Assembly (NCBI RefSeq): GCF_003122205.1
Contig: NZ_QEYE01000006.1
Location: forward strand, 124,001 to 188,000
Length of the DNA: 64,000 nt
Direction of reading: 5' to 3'
Source of the DNA: Maritimibacter sp. 55A14
GTDB lineage: Bacteria; Pseudomonadota; Alphaproteobacteria; Rhodobacterales; Rhodobacteraceae
Shown one piece after another: positions 34,524 through 43,654 of the stretch (positions within the stretch are counted from its first letter, which is position 1; every line of letters begins with the position of its first letter). The position numbers and the translations under genes are program-made. The notes beneath the pieces were generated by a model that saw only the letters and a list, made by a program, of their open reading frames with translations, was not told where the DNA came from and made no database searches.

Positions 34524-35705
34524 ATGGACAGCTATGACGTGGTCATTGCCGGCGGTGCGGTCATGGGCAGCGCATGCGCCTACTGGTTGTCGCATATGGA
34601 CGGATTTTCCGGCCGCGTGCTGGTCGTCGAGCCCGATCCCGGCTACGCCACGGCCTCCACCGCGCTTTCCGTAGCGTCGATCCGCCTGCAGTTCTCCAAT
34701 CGGATCAATGTGGAGATATCGCGCTTCGGACTGGAGTTCATCCGCAACGCCTCGCGCTATCTGGGCAAGGAGGGCGGGGTGCATGATTTGTGCCTGCGCG
34801 AGAACGGGTATCTTTTTCTGGCCGGTAGTGATGCACAAGACGAAATTCTTCGCAATAACTGCGCCTTGCAGCGCGATCTTGGTGCCGAAACCGAGCTCCT
34901 GGATCCTGCGGCGCTGGCTGCGCTGTTTCGGTTCCTGAACCTTTCCGATGTCACCTCGGGCTCGTTCGGGCCTCGCCATGAAGGCTGGTTCGACAATATG
35001 GGCCTTCTGGGCGGCCTGCGTCGAGCAGCCCGCGCGCGCGGTGTGGACTACGTGACCGACCGGGTCACGGGGCTGCAACAGGATGGCGGCCGGATCACCG
35101 CGGTCGAACTGGCTTCGGGGCGGCGGGTCGCCGCAGGCGCGCTGGTGAATGCCGCCGGCACACGTGGTGCCGAAATCGCCCGTATGGCAGGTAAGGATAT
35201 TCCCATAGAGGCCCGGAAACGGACGGTTTTCATCATTGATGCCCCGAATGCGGTTCACCCGGATGCGCCGCTTCTGGTCGACCATACGGGCTTTTACCTG
35301 CGGCCCGAGGGCGATCAATGGCTGTGCGCGACCATCCCACAGGACGATCCCGCCGTGGACCCCGACGATTTCGAGCCGCGCTATCAGGAATTCGAAGACC
35401 TGATCTGGCCGCGGCTCTGGGCACGGGCGCCGGGCTTCGATGCGATCAAGATCCTGCGCATGTGGGCGGGGCATTACAGCTACAACCGCCTCGACGCCAA
35501 CGCGATCGTCGGCGCGCATCCGGAGATTTCGAATTTCTACTTCGCCAATGGCTTCAGCGGCCACGGATTGCAACAGGCGCCGGCCGTGGGTCGCGGGATC
35601 GCGGAACTGATCTGCCACGGGGAATACCGCAGCCTCGATCTGTCGGAGCTTGGTGTGGCGCGCATATTGGAGAACCGTCCGTTCCGGGAAATCGCTATCG
35701 TCTAG
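34524..35705 (+). CDS. FAD-dependent oxidoreductase (DAO family)
   Basis: 393-residue flavoprotein of the D-amino-acid oxidase/sarcosine oxidase-like group. FAD-binding start DVVIAGGAVMGSACAYWL, VLVVEPDPGYATASTALSVA, SIRLQFSNRINVEISRFGLE, mid-protein ALVNAAGTRGAEIARMAG, and C-terminal FYFANGFSGHGLQQAPAVGR, which contacts the flavin. GAGGGGGTGACGG precedes the ATG. It is divergent from aroQ-luxR across 172 bp. The substrate is probably a secondary or primary amine or amino acid, but cannot be specified. It resembles FOXRED1-like proteins by eye. Confidence 0.85.
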   Translation: MDSYDVVIAGGAVMGSACAYWLSHMDGFSGRVLVVEPDPGYATASTALSVASIRLQFSNRINVEISRFGLEFIRNASRYLGKEGGVHDLCLRENGYLFLAGSDAQDEILRNNCALQRDLGAETELLDPAALAALFRFLNLSDVTSGSFGPRHEGWFDNMGLLGGLRRAARARGVDYVTDRVTGLQQDGGRITAVELASGRRVAAGALVNAAGTRGAEIARMAGKDIPIEARKRTVFIIDAPNAVHPDAPLLVDHTGFYLRPEGDQWLCATIPQDDPAVDPDDFEPRYQEFEDLIWPRLWARAPGFDAIKILRMWAGHYSYNRLDANAIVGAHPEISNFYFANGFSGHGLQQAPAVGRGIAELICHGEYRSLDLSELGVARILENRPFREIAIV

Positions 35706-35771
35706 GGACTTGGCGCGCGATGCTTACCGGACGGCACAGTCACATATTTTACATAATTCATATTATACGCA

Positions 35772-36464
35772 TCAGCCCAATGCGTATCCGGCGCCGCGCA
35801 CCGTGCGCAACGGGTCTTCCCCGCCATGTTTGCAGAGCGCTTTGCGCAGCCGACCGATATGCACGTCCACCGTCCGCGTATCCACATAGATGTCGCGCCC
35901 CCAGACCCGGTCGAGAAGTTGCTCGCGGCTCCAGACGCGGCCGGGTTTCTCCATGAAGGCTGCCAGCAGGCGGAATTCGGTCGGCCCCAGCTTCACGGCA
36001 TTGCCGTCGCGGAAGACCTTGTGCTGTTCGGAATCGAGCGTGATGTCCCCGAAGCTCAGCTCCTGTCCCACGGTCGCGGGCCGCGTGCGCCGGAGCTGCG
36101 CGCGGATACGCGCCAGAAGCTCCGAAACGGAATACGGCTTGACCACGTAGTCGTCCGCGCCGGTCTCCAGCCCGCGCACGCGGTCCACTTCCTCCGACCG
36201 GGCCGAGAGCATGATCACCGGGATCGCGCGGGTCTCGTTGCGGGTCTTGAGCCGCCGGCAGACCTCGATGCCCGAGACATTGGGCAGCATCCAGTCCAGC
36301 ACGATGATGTCCGGCGATTCCTCGGCCGTCAGCAAAAGCGCCTCCTCGCCATTGGCCGCACGCGCGGTGCGGAAACCTTCGGCCTCCAGATTGTAGGCAA
36401 GCACCTCACGCTGGGCCGGTTCATCCTCCACCACCAAGACGAGCGGTGCGGTCGGGACAGCCAT
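35772..36464 (-). CDS. phoB: Phosphate regulon response regulator PhoB
   Basis: 230-residue OmpR-type regulator. Receiver domain with acidic pair VEDEPAQ, phospho-acceptor in VLDWMLPN (~57), and KPYSVSEL lysine; C-terminal winged helix (~130-230) with LGPTEFRLLAAFMEKPGRVW and DTRTVDVHIGRLRKALCKHG and RTVRGAGYAL. It shares one base with the phoU stop. Its gene is at the distal end of the phoR-pstSCAB-phoU-phoB block. It binds Pho boxes such as the one at 41923-41955. Confidence 0.96.
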   Translation of the reverse strand: MAVPTAPLVLVVEDEPAQREVLAYNLEAEGFRTARAANGEEALLLTAEESPDIIVLDWMLPNVSGIEVCRRLKTRNETRAIPVIMLSARSEEVDRVRGLETGADDYVVKPYSVSELLARIRAQLRRTRPATVGQELSFGDITLDSEQHKVFRDGNAVKLGPTEFRLLAAFMEKPGRVWSREQLLDRVWGRDIYVDTRTVDVHIGRLRKALCKHGGEDPLRTVRGAGYALG

Positions 36465-37192
36465 CAGTCGTCCTCCCCACCGGGATCATAAGGCGTCGTG
36501 CTGGTCTTGTCGCCCTTGGGGCGGTCATCTTCGGGCCGCGCGCCGGTGACGAGATAGATCACTTCCTCGGCGATCGAGGTCACATGGTCGCCCATGCGCT
36601 CGATATTCTTGGCGATGAAATGCAGATGCATGCAGGCGGTGATATTGCGCGGGTCTTCCATCATGTGGGTCAGGAACTCGCGGAATAGCGAATTGTACAT
36701 CTGGTCCACTTCACGGTCGCGCTCCCGCACGTCCTGCGCCAGGTCTGCGTCCCGCTGGATGTAAGCGTCCAGCGCATCGCGCAGCATCAACTCCACCGCA
36801 CGGGCCTGGCGGCGCAGGGCACTGGCCGCACCGCTGACCGGCTGCATCTCGACCAGGATCGAGGTGCGCTTGGCCATGTTCTTGGAATAGTCCCCCACCC
36901 GTTCGAGATTGGCGGCGATCTTCATCACCGTCAGCACCGTGCGCAGGTCGCCCGCCGTCGGCGAGCGCAACGCCAGCAGCCGCGCGGCCTCCTCGTCCAC
37001 CTGCTCTTCCAGATTGTCCACCTGGCGGTCGCTCTGCACGACGCTGCGCGCCAGTTCCTCGTCGCGCAGCTCCAGCGATTTCGCGGCCAGCGATATCTCC
37101 GTCTCGACCATGCCGCCCATCTTCATGATGAGCGCCTGGATCCCTTCGAGGTCGCGGTCGAAGCCCGAGACGATATGTTTCTGTTCCATCAT
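36464..37192 (-). CDS. phoU: Phosphate-specific transport system accessory protein PhoU
   Basis: 242-residue helical negative regulator linking the Pst transporter to PhoR. Two repeated three-helix PhoU domains: first around EGIQALIMKMGGMVETEISL and the second around VELMLRDALDAYIQRDADLA. Metal-binding ExxxD pattern appears in each repeat (DNLEEQVDEEA; DREVDQMYNSL). Two adjacent ATGs (37192, 37189) follow GGAGAGCAAA; the second gives better spacing. Located 11 bp after pstB and overlapping phoB by one base. Confidence 0.96.
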   Translation of the reverse strand: MMEQKHIVSGFDRDLEGIQALIMKMGGMVETEISLAAKSLELRDEELARSVVQSDRQVDNLEEQVDEEAARLLALRSPTAGDLRTVLTVMKIAANLERVGDYSKNMAKRTSILVEMQPVSGAASALRRQARAVELMLRDALDAYIQRDADLAQDVRERDREVDQMYNSLFREFLTHMMEDPRNITACMHLHFIAKNIERMGDHVTSIAEEVIYLVTGARPEDDRPKGDKTSTTPYDPGGEDD

Positions 37193-37203
37193 TTTGCTCT
37201 CCG

Positions 37204-38001
37204 TCAGCCGATCCGGCCGGTGATATAGCTTTCGGTCCGCGGGTCTTCCGGGTTGGTGAATATGTCGCCGGTGTCGCCGTATTCGACCAGATTGCCGAGG
37301 TGGAAGAAGGCGGTCTTCTGGCTGACCCGCGCAGCCTGTTGCATCGAGTGGGTCACAATCACCACCGAATAGTCGCGGCGCAGCTCGTCGATCAGTTCCT
37401 CCACCTGCGCGGTGGCGATGGGGTCGAGCGCCGAACAGGGTTCGTCCATCAAGAGCACCTCCGGCGCCGTGGCCACCGCGCGGGCGATGCAGAGCCGCTG
37501 CTGCTGACCGCCGGAAAGCCCGGTGCCGGGCTCATCGAGCCGGTCCTTGACCTCGTCCCAGATCGCCCCGCGCCGAAGCGCCTTTTCCACGATCTCGTCG
37601 AGCTCGGCCTTGTTGCTGGCCAGCCCGTGGATGCGCGGGCCGTAGGCCACATTGTCGTAGATGGACTTGGGGAACGGGTTGGGCTTCTGAAAGACCATGC
37701 CGACCTGAGCGCGCAACTGCACGGGGTCCACGCGTTTGGCGTAGATATCGGCGCCGTCCATCTCGATCTTGCCTTCGACACGGCAGATGTCGATGGTGTC
37801 GTTCATGCGGTTGAGGCAGCGCAGGAAGGTGGATTTCCCGCAGCCCGACGGGCCGATGAACGCGGTCACGGTATTGTCCAGGATATCGACGCTCACATCC
37901 TTGATCGCATGGGTCTCGCCGTAGAAAACCTGCACGTCGCGGGCCGATATCTTGATCGTCTTCTGGTCCACCTTGCGCTCCAGTCTGGTCATGTCGTTCA
38001 T
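37204..38001 (-). CDS. pstB: Phosphate ABC transporter ATP-binding protein PstB
   Basis: 265-residue ABC ATPase for phosphate import. Walker [21 protein letters not shown]-loop [19 protein letters not shown] (the NPFP segment is PstB-specific), signature [14 protein letters not shown], Walker [14 protein letters not shown] and switch His [10 protein letters not shown]. Lies between pstA (16 bp upstream) and pho[11 protein letters not shown] has two possible ATGs (38001 and 37992). Confidence 0.97.
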   Translation of the reverse strand: MNDMTRLERKVDQKTIKISARDVQVFYGETHAIKDVSVDILDNTVTAFIGPSGCGKSTFLRCLNRMNDTIDICRVEGKIEMDGADIYAKRVDPVQLRAQVGMVFQKPNPFPKSIYDNVAYGPRIHGLASNKAELDEIVEKALRRGAIWDEVKDRLDEPGTGLSGGQQQRLCIARAVATAPEVLLMDEPCSALDPIATAQVEELIDELRRDYSVVIVTHSMQQAARVSQKTAFFHLGNLVEYGDTGDIFTNPEDPRTESYITGRIG

Positions 38002-38017
38002 AGCTTGGACCCTCTCT

Positions 38018-39325
38018 TTACCATTTCCGCTCGAATTTGCTGCGCAGGAAAATGGCCAATGCGTTCATGGCGATCAGGAAGCCCAGCAGCACCAGGATCG
38101 CGGCCGAGGTGCGCGAGACGAAGCCGCGCTCGGGGCTGTCGGCCCAGATGAAAATCTGCGTGGGCAAAGCGGTGGCGCTGGAGAACGGCGTCTCCGGCGC
38201 AGAGGTGATGAAGGCGTTCATGCCGATCAGCAAAAGCGGTGCTGTCTCCCCCAGCGCCTGCGCGAGACCGATGATCGTGCCCGTCAGAATGCCCGGCATG
38301 GCCAGCGGCAGCACGTGGCCGAAGACCACCTGCTGGCGCGAGGCCCCTACCCCCAGCGCTGCCTCGCGGATTGAGGGCGGAACCGCCTTGAGCGCTGCGC
38401 GCGTGGCGATGATGATCGTGGGCAGCGTCATGAGCGCCAGCGTCATACCGCCCACGAAAGGCGCCGAACGTGGCAGGCCGAACCAGCCCAGGAAGACCGC
38501 CAGCGCCAGGAGCCCGAAAACAACCGACGGCACCGCGGCCAGGTTATTGATGTTGATCTCGATCAGGTCGCTGATCCGGTTCTTCGGTGCGAATTCCTCC
38601 AGGTAGATGGCCGCGCCGATGCCCACGGGAAAGGCCAGCAGGAAACAGGTCATCAGTGCGTAGAACGAGCCCAGAAGCGCACCCTTCAGCCCGGCAAGCT
38701 CGGGGAAGCGCGAGTCTGCATTGGTCAGCAGCGCGGTGTTGAGCGGCTTGCTGATCAGCCCGGCTTCGGCCAGTTGGTCGAATCGGGCGATCTCGTCATC
38801 CTTGAGCCGGCGGTGTTCCTCTGGCGTGTCGCGATCCAGAAGCCCCTTGGCGAGCTGGTCGTAATTGTCCGAGACCGGCACCTCCACCCGGATCGTCTGG
38901 CCGATCAGGTCCGGGTTCTCGACCACCCGGTCGCGGATGATGAACTGCGCCCCGTTCGAGACGATGCCGGTGGCGCTGCGCAGATCCGCCCTGTCCTCGA
39001 TCTCGGGGAAGAGGTTTGCGACCGCTTCGCCGACGATGGCGCGGAAATTGCCGCGCGCCGGATTGTCGGCGCGGATATGCGCGGGGTCGAGACGGACCTC
39101 CATCGCGACATGGGTCTGGCGGAAAGCCTGGTAGCCGGTGGAGAGGAGCGAGCCGACCAGGATGAAGAGCATCGCGAAGGCCACCGAAATCGCGGCGAGT
39201 CCCAGCCCCTTCAGCCAGAACTGCCGGCGCTTGCGGCGGGCCAGCCGCGCACCGATGGCCGGGTCGGACCAGTTGATCCGCAGCGTGGCGGACGTGTCGC
39301 CGCGTTCGGCTTGCATGTCGGTCAT
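38018..39325 (-). CDS. pstA: Phosphate ABC transporter permease PstA
   Basis: 435-residue inner-membrane permease. One N-terminal helix (~38-62) is followed by a long periplasmic insert of about 150 residues, then the conserved five-helix permease core with [20 protein letters not shown] and the EAA loop [20 protein letters not shown] that docks PstB. E. coli PstA is about 296 residues; the extra length is the periplasmic insert, which is usual in alphaproteobacteria. Ten bp after pstC. Confidence 0.95.
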   Translation of the reverse strand: MTDMQAERGDTSATLRINWSDPAIGARLARRKRRQFWLKGLGLAAISVAFAMLFILVGSLLSTGYQAFRQTHVAMEVRLDPAHIRADNPARGNFRAIVGEAVANLFPEIEDRADLRSATGIVSNGAQFIIRDRVVENPDLIGQTIRVEVPVSDNYDQLAKGLLDRDTPEEHRRLKDDEIARFDQLAEAGLISKPLNTALLTNADSRFPELAGLKGALLGSFYALMTCFLLAFPVGIGAAIYLEEFAPKNRISDLIEININNLAAVPSVVFGLLALAVFLGWFGLPRSAPFVGGMTLALMTLPTIIIATRAALKAVPPSIREAALGVGASRQQVVFGHVLPLAMPGILTGTIIGLAQALGETAPLLLIGMNAFITSAPETPFSSATALPTQIFIWADSPERGFVSRTSAAILVLLGFLIAMNALAIFLRSKFERKW

Positions 39326-39335
39326 TATCGGGTCC

Positions 39336-40712
39336 TCAATCGTAGATTTCGCGGTATTTGCGCACGATGCGCAGCGCGAAGATGTTGATGCCGAGCGTCA
39401 CCAGGAAGAGCATCATGCCCAGGGCGAAGGCCGCCAGCGTCTTGGGGTTGTCGAAGGCCGTGTCGCCGATCAGCAGCGTGACGATCTGCACCGTCACGGT
39501 GGTCACGCTGTCGAGCGGGTTGATCGTCATCTTGGCGATCAGCCCCGCGGCCATGACCACGATCATCGTCTCGCCGATGGCGCGGCTCACCGCCAGAAGA
39601 ACGCCGCCCACGATGCCGGGGATGGCGGCGGGAAAGAGCACTTTCGTCACCGTCTCCGCGGGCGTGGCGCCCAGCGCCAGCGAGCCGTCGCGCAGCGATT
39701 GCGGGACCGCCGAGAGCGCATCGTCGGCGAAGGAGGAGATAAAAGGCACCAGCATGATCCCCATCACCCCGCCCGCCGCAAGTGCGGTGTTGGGCGCGAT
39801 CGCGATGCCAAGCTCGGCACCCGCCGCGCGCAGCGCCGGGGCCACGACGAGAATGGCGAAGAAGCCGTAGACGACCGTCGGCACGCCCGCCAGCACTTCC
39901 AGAACCGGCTTGACGACGGACCGGACCCGCGGCGTGGCGAACTCGTTGAGGTATATGGCCGAGAAGAGCCCGATGGGCGTCGCAATGAACATCGCCACCA
40001 CCGAGATCACGAGCGTGCCCAGGAAGACCGGCAGCATCCCGAAGGCGCCCACGGCGGCGACCTGGTCCTCGCGGATCGGGATCTGCGGCTCCCAGTTGGT
40101 GCCGAAGAGGAACTCGTGGACGGGCACCATGCGGAAGAAGCGCCAGGTCTCGAAGACCAGCGAGACGACGATTCCCAGGGTCACGAAAATTGCCGCCGTG
40201 GCGCAGGCGATCATGATCCAGTGGACGATCCCCTCCACCCCCTGACGGGCGCGGAACTCGGCCGAGACGGTGCGGCGCGCGTAGACCAGGGCCGCCGCCA
40301 TGATCCCGACCAGCCCCGCGATCATCAGCCAGCCGGCGGTGGCGCGCAGGCCGGTCATCCGCTCGGCCGCCTCCAGCTTCCACGGCTCGGGTTCGCCGAA
40401 GACGCGCCCGCCGGCGATCGACCTGATCTCGGCCAGAACGAGTTGCCGCTCGCCCGCGCCAAGTCCCTCCAGCACCCTGTCCGGCAGGCCGGACATCACC
40501 AGCCAGTCCACCACCGATCCCTGAAGAAGCAGCCACAGCACGATGAAGAAGAAGGCCGGTACGATGACCAGCAGCGCGGCGAACCCGCCGTGGAAGGTCG
40601 TGAGCGAATGCAGCCGCGCACCGTCGGCCCGGATCGCCTTCGCCGCGCGCAGGTTCAAAACGTATCCGATCGTCGCGGCGGCAAGCAGCAGAACGAAGGC
40701 GAGCAGGGTCAT
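39336..40712 (-). CDS. pstC: Phosphate ABC transporter permease PstC
   Basis: 458-residue permease partner of PstA. N-terminal helices (MTLLAFVLLLAAATIGYVLN, then ~45-70) precede an extended region and the core with GLFSAIYLNEFATPRVRSV, VPTVVYGFFAI and the EAA loop RDGSLALGATPAETVTKVLF. ATG 40712 is used because upstream in-frame sequence crosses the pstS-pstC hairpin. E. coli PstC has about 319 residues; the N-terminal extension is shared by alphaproteobacterial forms. Confidence 0.95.
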   Translation of the reverse strand: MTLLAFVLLLAAATIGYVLNLRAAKAIRADGARLHSLTTFHGGFAALLVIVPAFFFIVLWLLLQGSVVDWLVMSGLPDRVLEGLGAGERQLVLAEIRSIAGGRVFGEPEPWKLEAAERMTGLRATAGWLMIAGLVGIMAAALVYARRTVSAEFRARQGVEGIVHWIMIACATAAIFVTLGIVVSLVFETWRFFRMVPVHEFLFGTNWEPQIPIREDQVAAVGAFGMLPVFLGTLVISVVAMFIATPIGLFSAIYLNEFATPRVRSVVKPVLEVLAGVPTVVYGFFAILVVAPALRAAGAELGIAIAPNTALAAGGVMGIMLVPFISSFADDALSAVPQSLRDGSLALGATPAETVTKVLFPAAIPGIVGGVLLAVSRAIGETMIVVMAAGLIAKMTINPLDSVTTVTVQIVTLLIGDTAFDNPKTLAAFALGMMLFLVTLGINIFALRIVRKYREIYD

Positions 40713-40738
40713 GTCGACGCGTCCCCAATTCGATGAAT

Positions 40739-40768
40739 TGCTGCCCGAGGCGTGTGCCCCGGGCAGCA
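40739..40768 (-). terminator. pstS-pstC intercistronic hairpin
   Basis: On the minus strand a 13-bp stem starting TGCTGCCCGGGGC pairs with GCCTCGGGCAGCA across a 4-nt loop ACAC; one pair is G-U and forms only in minus-strand RNA, consistent with the direction of transcription. No T run follows. Such structures lower expression of the downstream transport genes relative to the abundant binding protein. Confidence 0.65.
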
Positions 40769-40788
40769 TTTAGTCAGGCAGTCCGCAA

Positions 40789-41844
40789 TCAGGACTTGGG
40801 TTCCATCGCATCCGCGTTGATGACCGCATCCTGAAGTTTCTGGCGGCGCTCGTCGCTCAGCGGAACGAGACCGCGCTCCGACAGGTAGCCGCCCGGCGCC
40901 AGCGCCGCATCGGACATGTATTCCTCGATGAATTCCTGGAAGTTCGGGATCACGCCGCGATGCGCGTTCTTGGTGTAGAAGTAGAGCGGGCGCGACACCG
41001 GGTAGGACTTGTCGGCGATGGTGTCGAAATTCGGCGCGGTGCCGGCGATCTTCACGCCTTTCAGCTTGTCCTCGTTCTCGAACAGGAAGGAATAGCCGAA
41101 TATGCCCATCGCGTTCGGGTCGGATTCCAGACGCTGCACGATCAGGTTGTCGTTCTCGCCGGCCTCGATGAACGGGCCGTCGGTGCGCATGCGCGAGCAG
41201 TTTTCCTTGACCCAGGATTTATAGGCCTTCTTGTCCAGCGCCTCTTTCTGCGCCTTCACATGACCAAGCGCCTCACAGCCCTCATGCATCGCCAGTTCGA
41301 CAAATGCGTCGCGGGTGCCCGAGGTCGGCGGCGGGCCCAGGACCAGGATTTCGCTGTCGGGCAGGTCGGGGTTGATTTCCGACCACTTGGTGTAGGGGTT
41401 GGCGATCCATTCGCCATCGACCTCAACCTCGGCGCCGAGCGCGGTGTAGACCTCTTCCAGCGACAGGTCCCAGTCGAAATCGTTGCTGCGCGACACCGCG
41501 ATCGAGAGCCCGTCGAAACCGATCAGGGCCTCGGTGACGTCGGTGACGCCGTTCTTCTGGCACAGTTCCCATTCCGACGATTTCATCGCGCGGGAAGCGC
41601 CGGTCAGGTCGGGATGGCCTTCCCCGATCCCGGCACAGAAAATCTGCATGCCGCCGCCGGTGCCGGTCGACTCCACGATCGGCGACGGCGCGCCGGTCTG
41701 GCTGGCGAATTCCTCGGCCACGGCCTGGGTGTAGGGGAACACCGTGGACGAGCCGACGATGCTGATCTGGTTACGCGCGGCAGCGGCGGTCGCGGCAACG
41801 GCCGTGATCGCGAGCGCGGAGGCGGTCAGTTTTGCGAGAGACAT
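40789..41844 (-). CDS. pstS: Phosphate ABC transporter substrate-binding protein PstS
   Basis: 351-residue periplasmic phosphate-binding protein. Signal peptide MSLAKLTASALAITAVAATA, mature part starting near RNQISIVGSSTVFPYTQAVA (phosphate-binding GSSTVFP). ESTGTGGGMQIFCAGIG, TGASRAMKSSE and the GPPPTSGTRDAFVELA anion-binding loop are typical of this branch. ATG 41844 follows GAGGAGCG. It has a Pho box 79 bp upstream and is the first gene of pstSCAB-phoU-phoB. Confidence 0.95.
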   Translation of the reverse strand: MSLAKLTASALAITAVAATAAAARNQISIVGSSTVFPYTQAVAEEFASQTGAPSPIVESTGTGGGMQIFCAGIGEGHPDLTGASRAMKSSEWELCQKNGVTDVTEALIGFDGLSIAVSRSNDFDWDLSLEEVYTALGAEVEVDGEWIANPYTKWSEINPDLPDSEILVLGPPPTSGTRDAFVELAMHEGCEALGHVKAQKEALDKKAYKSWVKENCSRMRTDGPFIEAGENDNLIVQRLESDPNAMGIFGYSFLFENEDKLKGVKIAGTAPNFDTIADKSYPVSRPLYFYTKNAHRGVIPNFQEFIEEYMSDAALAPGGYLSERGLVPLSDERRQKLQDAVINADAMEPKS

Positions 41845-41922
41845 ATCTTCGCTCCTCAGGTTCAGGGTCTCGGGACACGCGAGCCGTGCCCTCGGCCCGC
41901 TGACTAGTCCCCGCCCGCTTAC

Positions 41923-41955
41923 CTTTTGTGACACTTGCGTAACGGTTTTATGACA
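41923..41955 (-). promoter_or_regulatory. Pho box (PhoB operator) of pstS
   Basis: On the minus strand three consecutive 11-mers: TGTCATAAAAC, CGTTACGCAAG and TGTCACAAAAG. First and third match the PhoB half-site TGTCATA; the middle one is degenerate. The 11-bp phase matches known PhoB arrays. It ends 79 bp before the pstS ATG and lies directly upstream in the phoR-pstS gap. Confidence 0.8.
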
Positions 41956-41982
41956 CCTGCCGGCCCACTTGCCGACCCTGCG

Positions 41983-43041
41983 TCAGGGTGCCGCGCCAAG
42001 GACCGGAATAATCACGGAAAAGGTGCTGCCCCTGCCCGTCTCGCTTTCGATCTGGAACCGGCCGCGATGACGGTTGACGATATGTTTCACGATCGCCAGT
42101 CCCAGCCCGGTGCCGCCCTTCTCGCGCGACCGGTCGCTGTCGACTCGGTAGAATCGCTCGGTCAGGCGCGGGATATGCACCGGGTCGATGCCCTCGCCGT
42201 GGTCGGTCACGTCCACGCGCAGCGCCGGTCCCCGCAGTCCGGCCATCTGGTCAAGCCGCGTCGCGCGCAACTCCACCACCCCGCCGGAGCCGCCGTATTT
42301 GACGGCGTTCTCGATGAGATTGTGGAAGACCTGCGTCAGCTGGTCGGCATCGCCCGGCCCGCGCAGTTCGCCCTCCGGCAAGGCCACGTCGAGCCGCACC
42401 CCGGCGGCTTCCGCCATCGGGCGCAGTGCCGCGATCGAGCCCCGGATCACGCCCAGCACGTCGATCTCGGCGCGCGGACGCACGCGCTCATCGACCTCGA
42501 CGCGGGTGAGCGACAGCAGATCGCCCACCAGCCGGTTCATCCGCGCCGCCTCGCGCTGCATGATCTCCAGGAACCGGTCGCGCGCGGCCGGGTCATCGCG
42601 GGCGGCACCCTGCAGCGTTTCGATGAAGCCTGTCAGCGCCGTCAGGGGCGAGCGCATCTCGTGGCTGACATTGGCGATGAAGTCGCGGCGCATCTGCTCG
42701 GCATCCGCGACATGGCTGATGTCCTCGAAACTCACCACGGCGCCCTCGAAGCCGGCCTCGGCGGCCGAAACCGGCAGCGCCAGCAAGCGGTAGGTGGTCT
42801 CCGACGAGACGCCGGCGCGCAGGTAATTCGCCTCGGCCCGGCGGCGCAGGCGCAGCGCCGTCCCGATGCAATCGAGCGCCGCCGGCTGCCGGATAGCGGA
42901 GACGTAATTGCGCCCTTCCGGGTCGCTTCCCAGCAATTCCGCGGCCGCCTGATTTGCTACGAGCACCCTGTCAGTGTCGCCGACAATCAGAAGCGGTTGC
43001 GGCAATTGCGCGATGACCGCGCGTATCTGGCCAAACTCCAT
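41983..43041 (-). CDS. phoR: Phosphate regulon sensor histidine kinase PhoR (soluble form)
   Basis: 352-residue kinase: PAS domain (~5-115, ending VVSFEDISHV), HisKA with phospho-accepting His in ANVSHEMRSPLTALTGFIE (~135), N box FHNLIENAVKYGG, DHGEGI and GTGLGLAIVKHIV. No membrane helix is visible from ATG 43041, unlike E. coli PhoR; membrane contact would be through PstSCAB/PhoU. A start at 43122 would add 27 residues without changing this. It heads the same-strand phoR-pst-phoU-phoB block. Confidence 0.92.
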   Translation of the reverse strand: MEFGQIRAVIAQLPQPLLIVGDTDRVLVANQAAAELLGSDPEGRNYVSAIRQPAALDCIGTALRLRRRAEANYLRAGVSSETTYRLLALPVSAAEAGFEGAVVSFEDISHVADAEQMRRDFIANVSHEMRSPLTALTGFIETLQGAARDDPAARDRFLEIMQREAARMNRLVGDLLSLTRVEVDERVRPRAEIDVLGVIRGSIAALRPMAEAAGVRLDVALPEGELRGPGDADQLTQVFHNLIENAVKYGGSGGVVELRATRLDQMAGLRGPALRVDVTDHGEGIDPVHIPRLTERFYRVDSDRSREKGGTGLGLAIVKHIVNRHRGRFQIESETGRGSTFSVIIPVLGAAP

Positions 43042-43219
43042 GTCCCCTGCCCCGTTCCGCTCGTTATCTGCACATCCATGCTGTGTATCATTTATGTAAA
43101 GGCTGCACGACAATTCGGCCACAGGGGCTTTTCAACACGCCGGGCGTGATTTAGTCGCGCGCTTCGAATGTATGAGCCGCGCCTGCGGGCACGGCCAGGA
43201 TATCTCAGGAAAGACCAAG

Positions 43220-43654
43220 ATGACCCGGCCACTGTCGCTGCGCCGAGGCGCGCAATGGATGGACAACGAACTCGGCGAAGCGGACCCGATCCGGGCCGTA
43301 GACGGCCTGACGCTGGCCGTGGGCTGCCACGCGGATATTCCCGATCTGCTGCGCGCCGGGCTGCTTCCGGACCCGCGCCGCACCCGGATCGCCGGATTCC
43401 GTGCGCTCGTGCGCTCCGGGACGGGTCTGGGTACTGCCACGACCGTTCTGACGCCCGTCATCGGCGCGGAATTCGACGCGATGGACATGGCTGGGCTGCT
43501 GGATTTGCACGGGTTCCGGGGGCGCTATCTCGCCTACGGGCTCGACTTGCCGAAGCCCGCGCTCCTGCGAGACGAGATCCGTGCGGCCTGGCCGCGCGTG
43601 GCTTTCAATCTCGTGGTGCTGGACCGGGTCGCGCCTCTGGCGCGCCGCCACTAG
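43220..43654 (+). CDS. Hypothetical protein
   Basis: 144 residues, soluble, Leu/Arg-rich; no motif I recognise. Features: MTRPLSLRRGAQWMDNELGE at the N terminus, SGTGLGTATTVLTPVIGAEF in the middle, and a C-terminal RVAFNLVVLDRVAPLARRH. CAGGAAAG stands 6-7 bases before the ATG, supporting it as real. It is divergent from phoR (178 bp) and its stop overlaps the convergent PLP-enzyme stop within ACTAGT. Confidence 0.65.
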   Translation: MTRPLSLRRGAQWMDNELGEADPIRAVDGLTLAVGCHADIPDLLRAGLLPDPRRTRIAGFRALVRSGTGLGTATTVLTPVIGAEFDAMDMAGLLDLHGFRGRYLAYGLDLPKPALLRDEIRAAWPRVAFNLVVLDRVAPLARRH

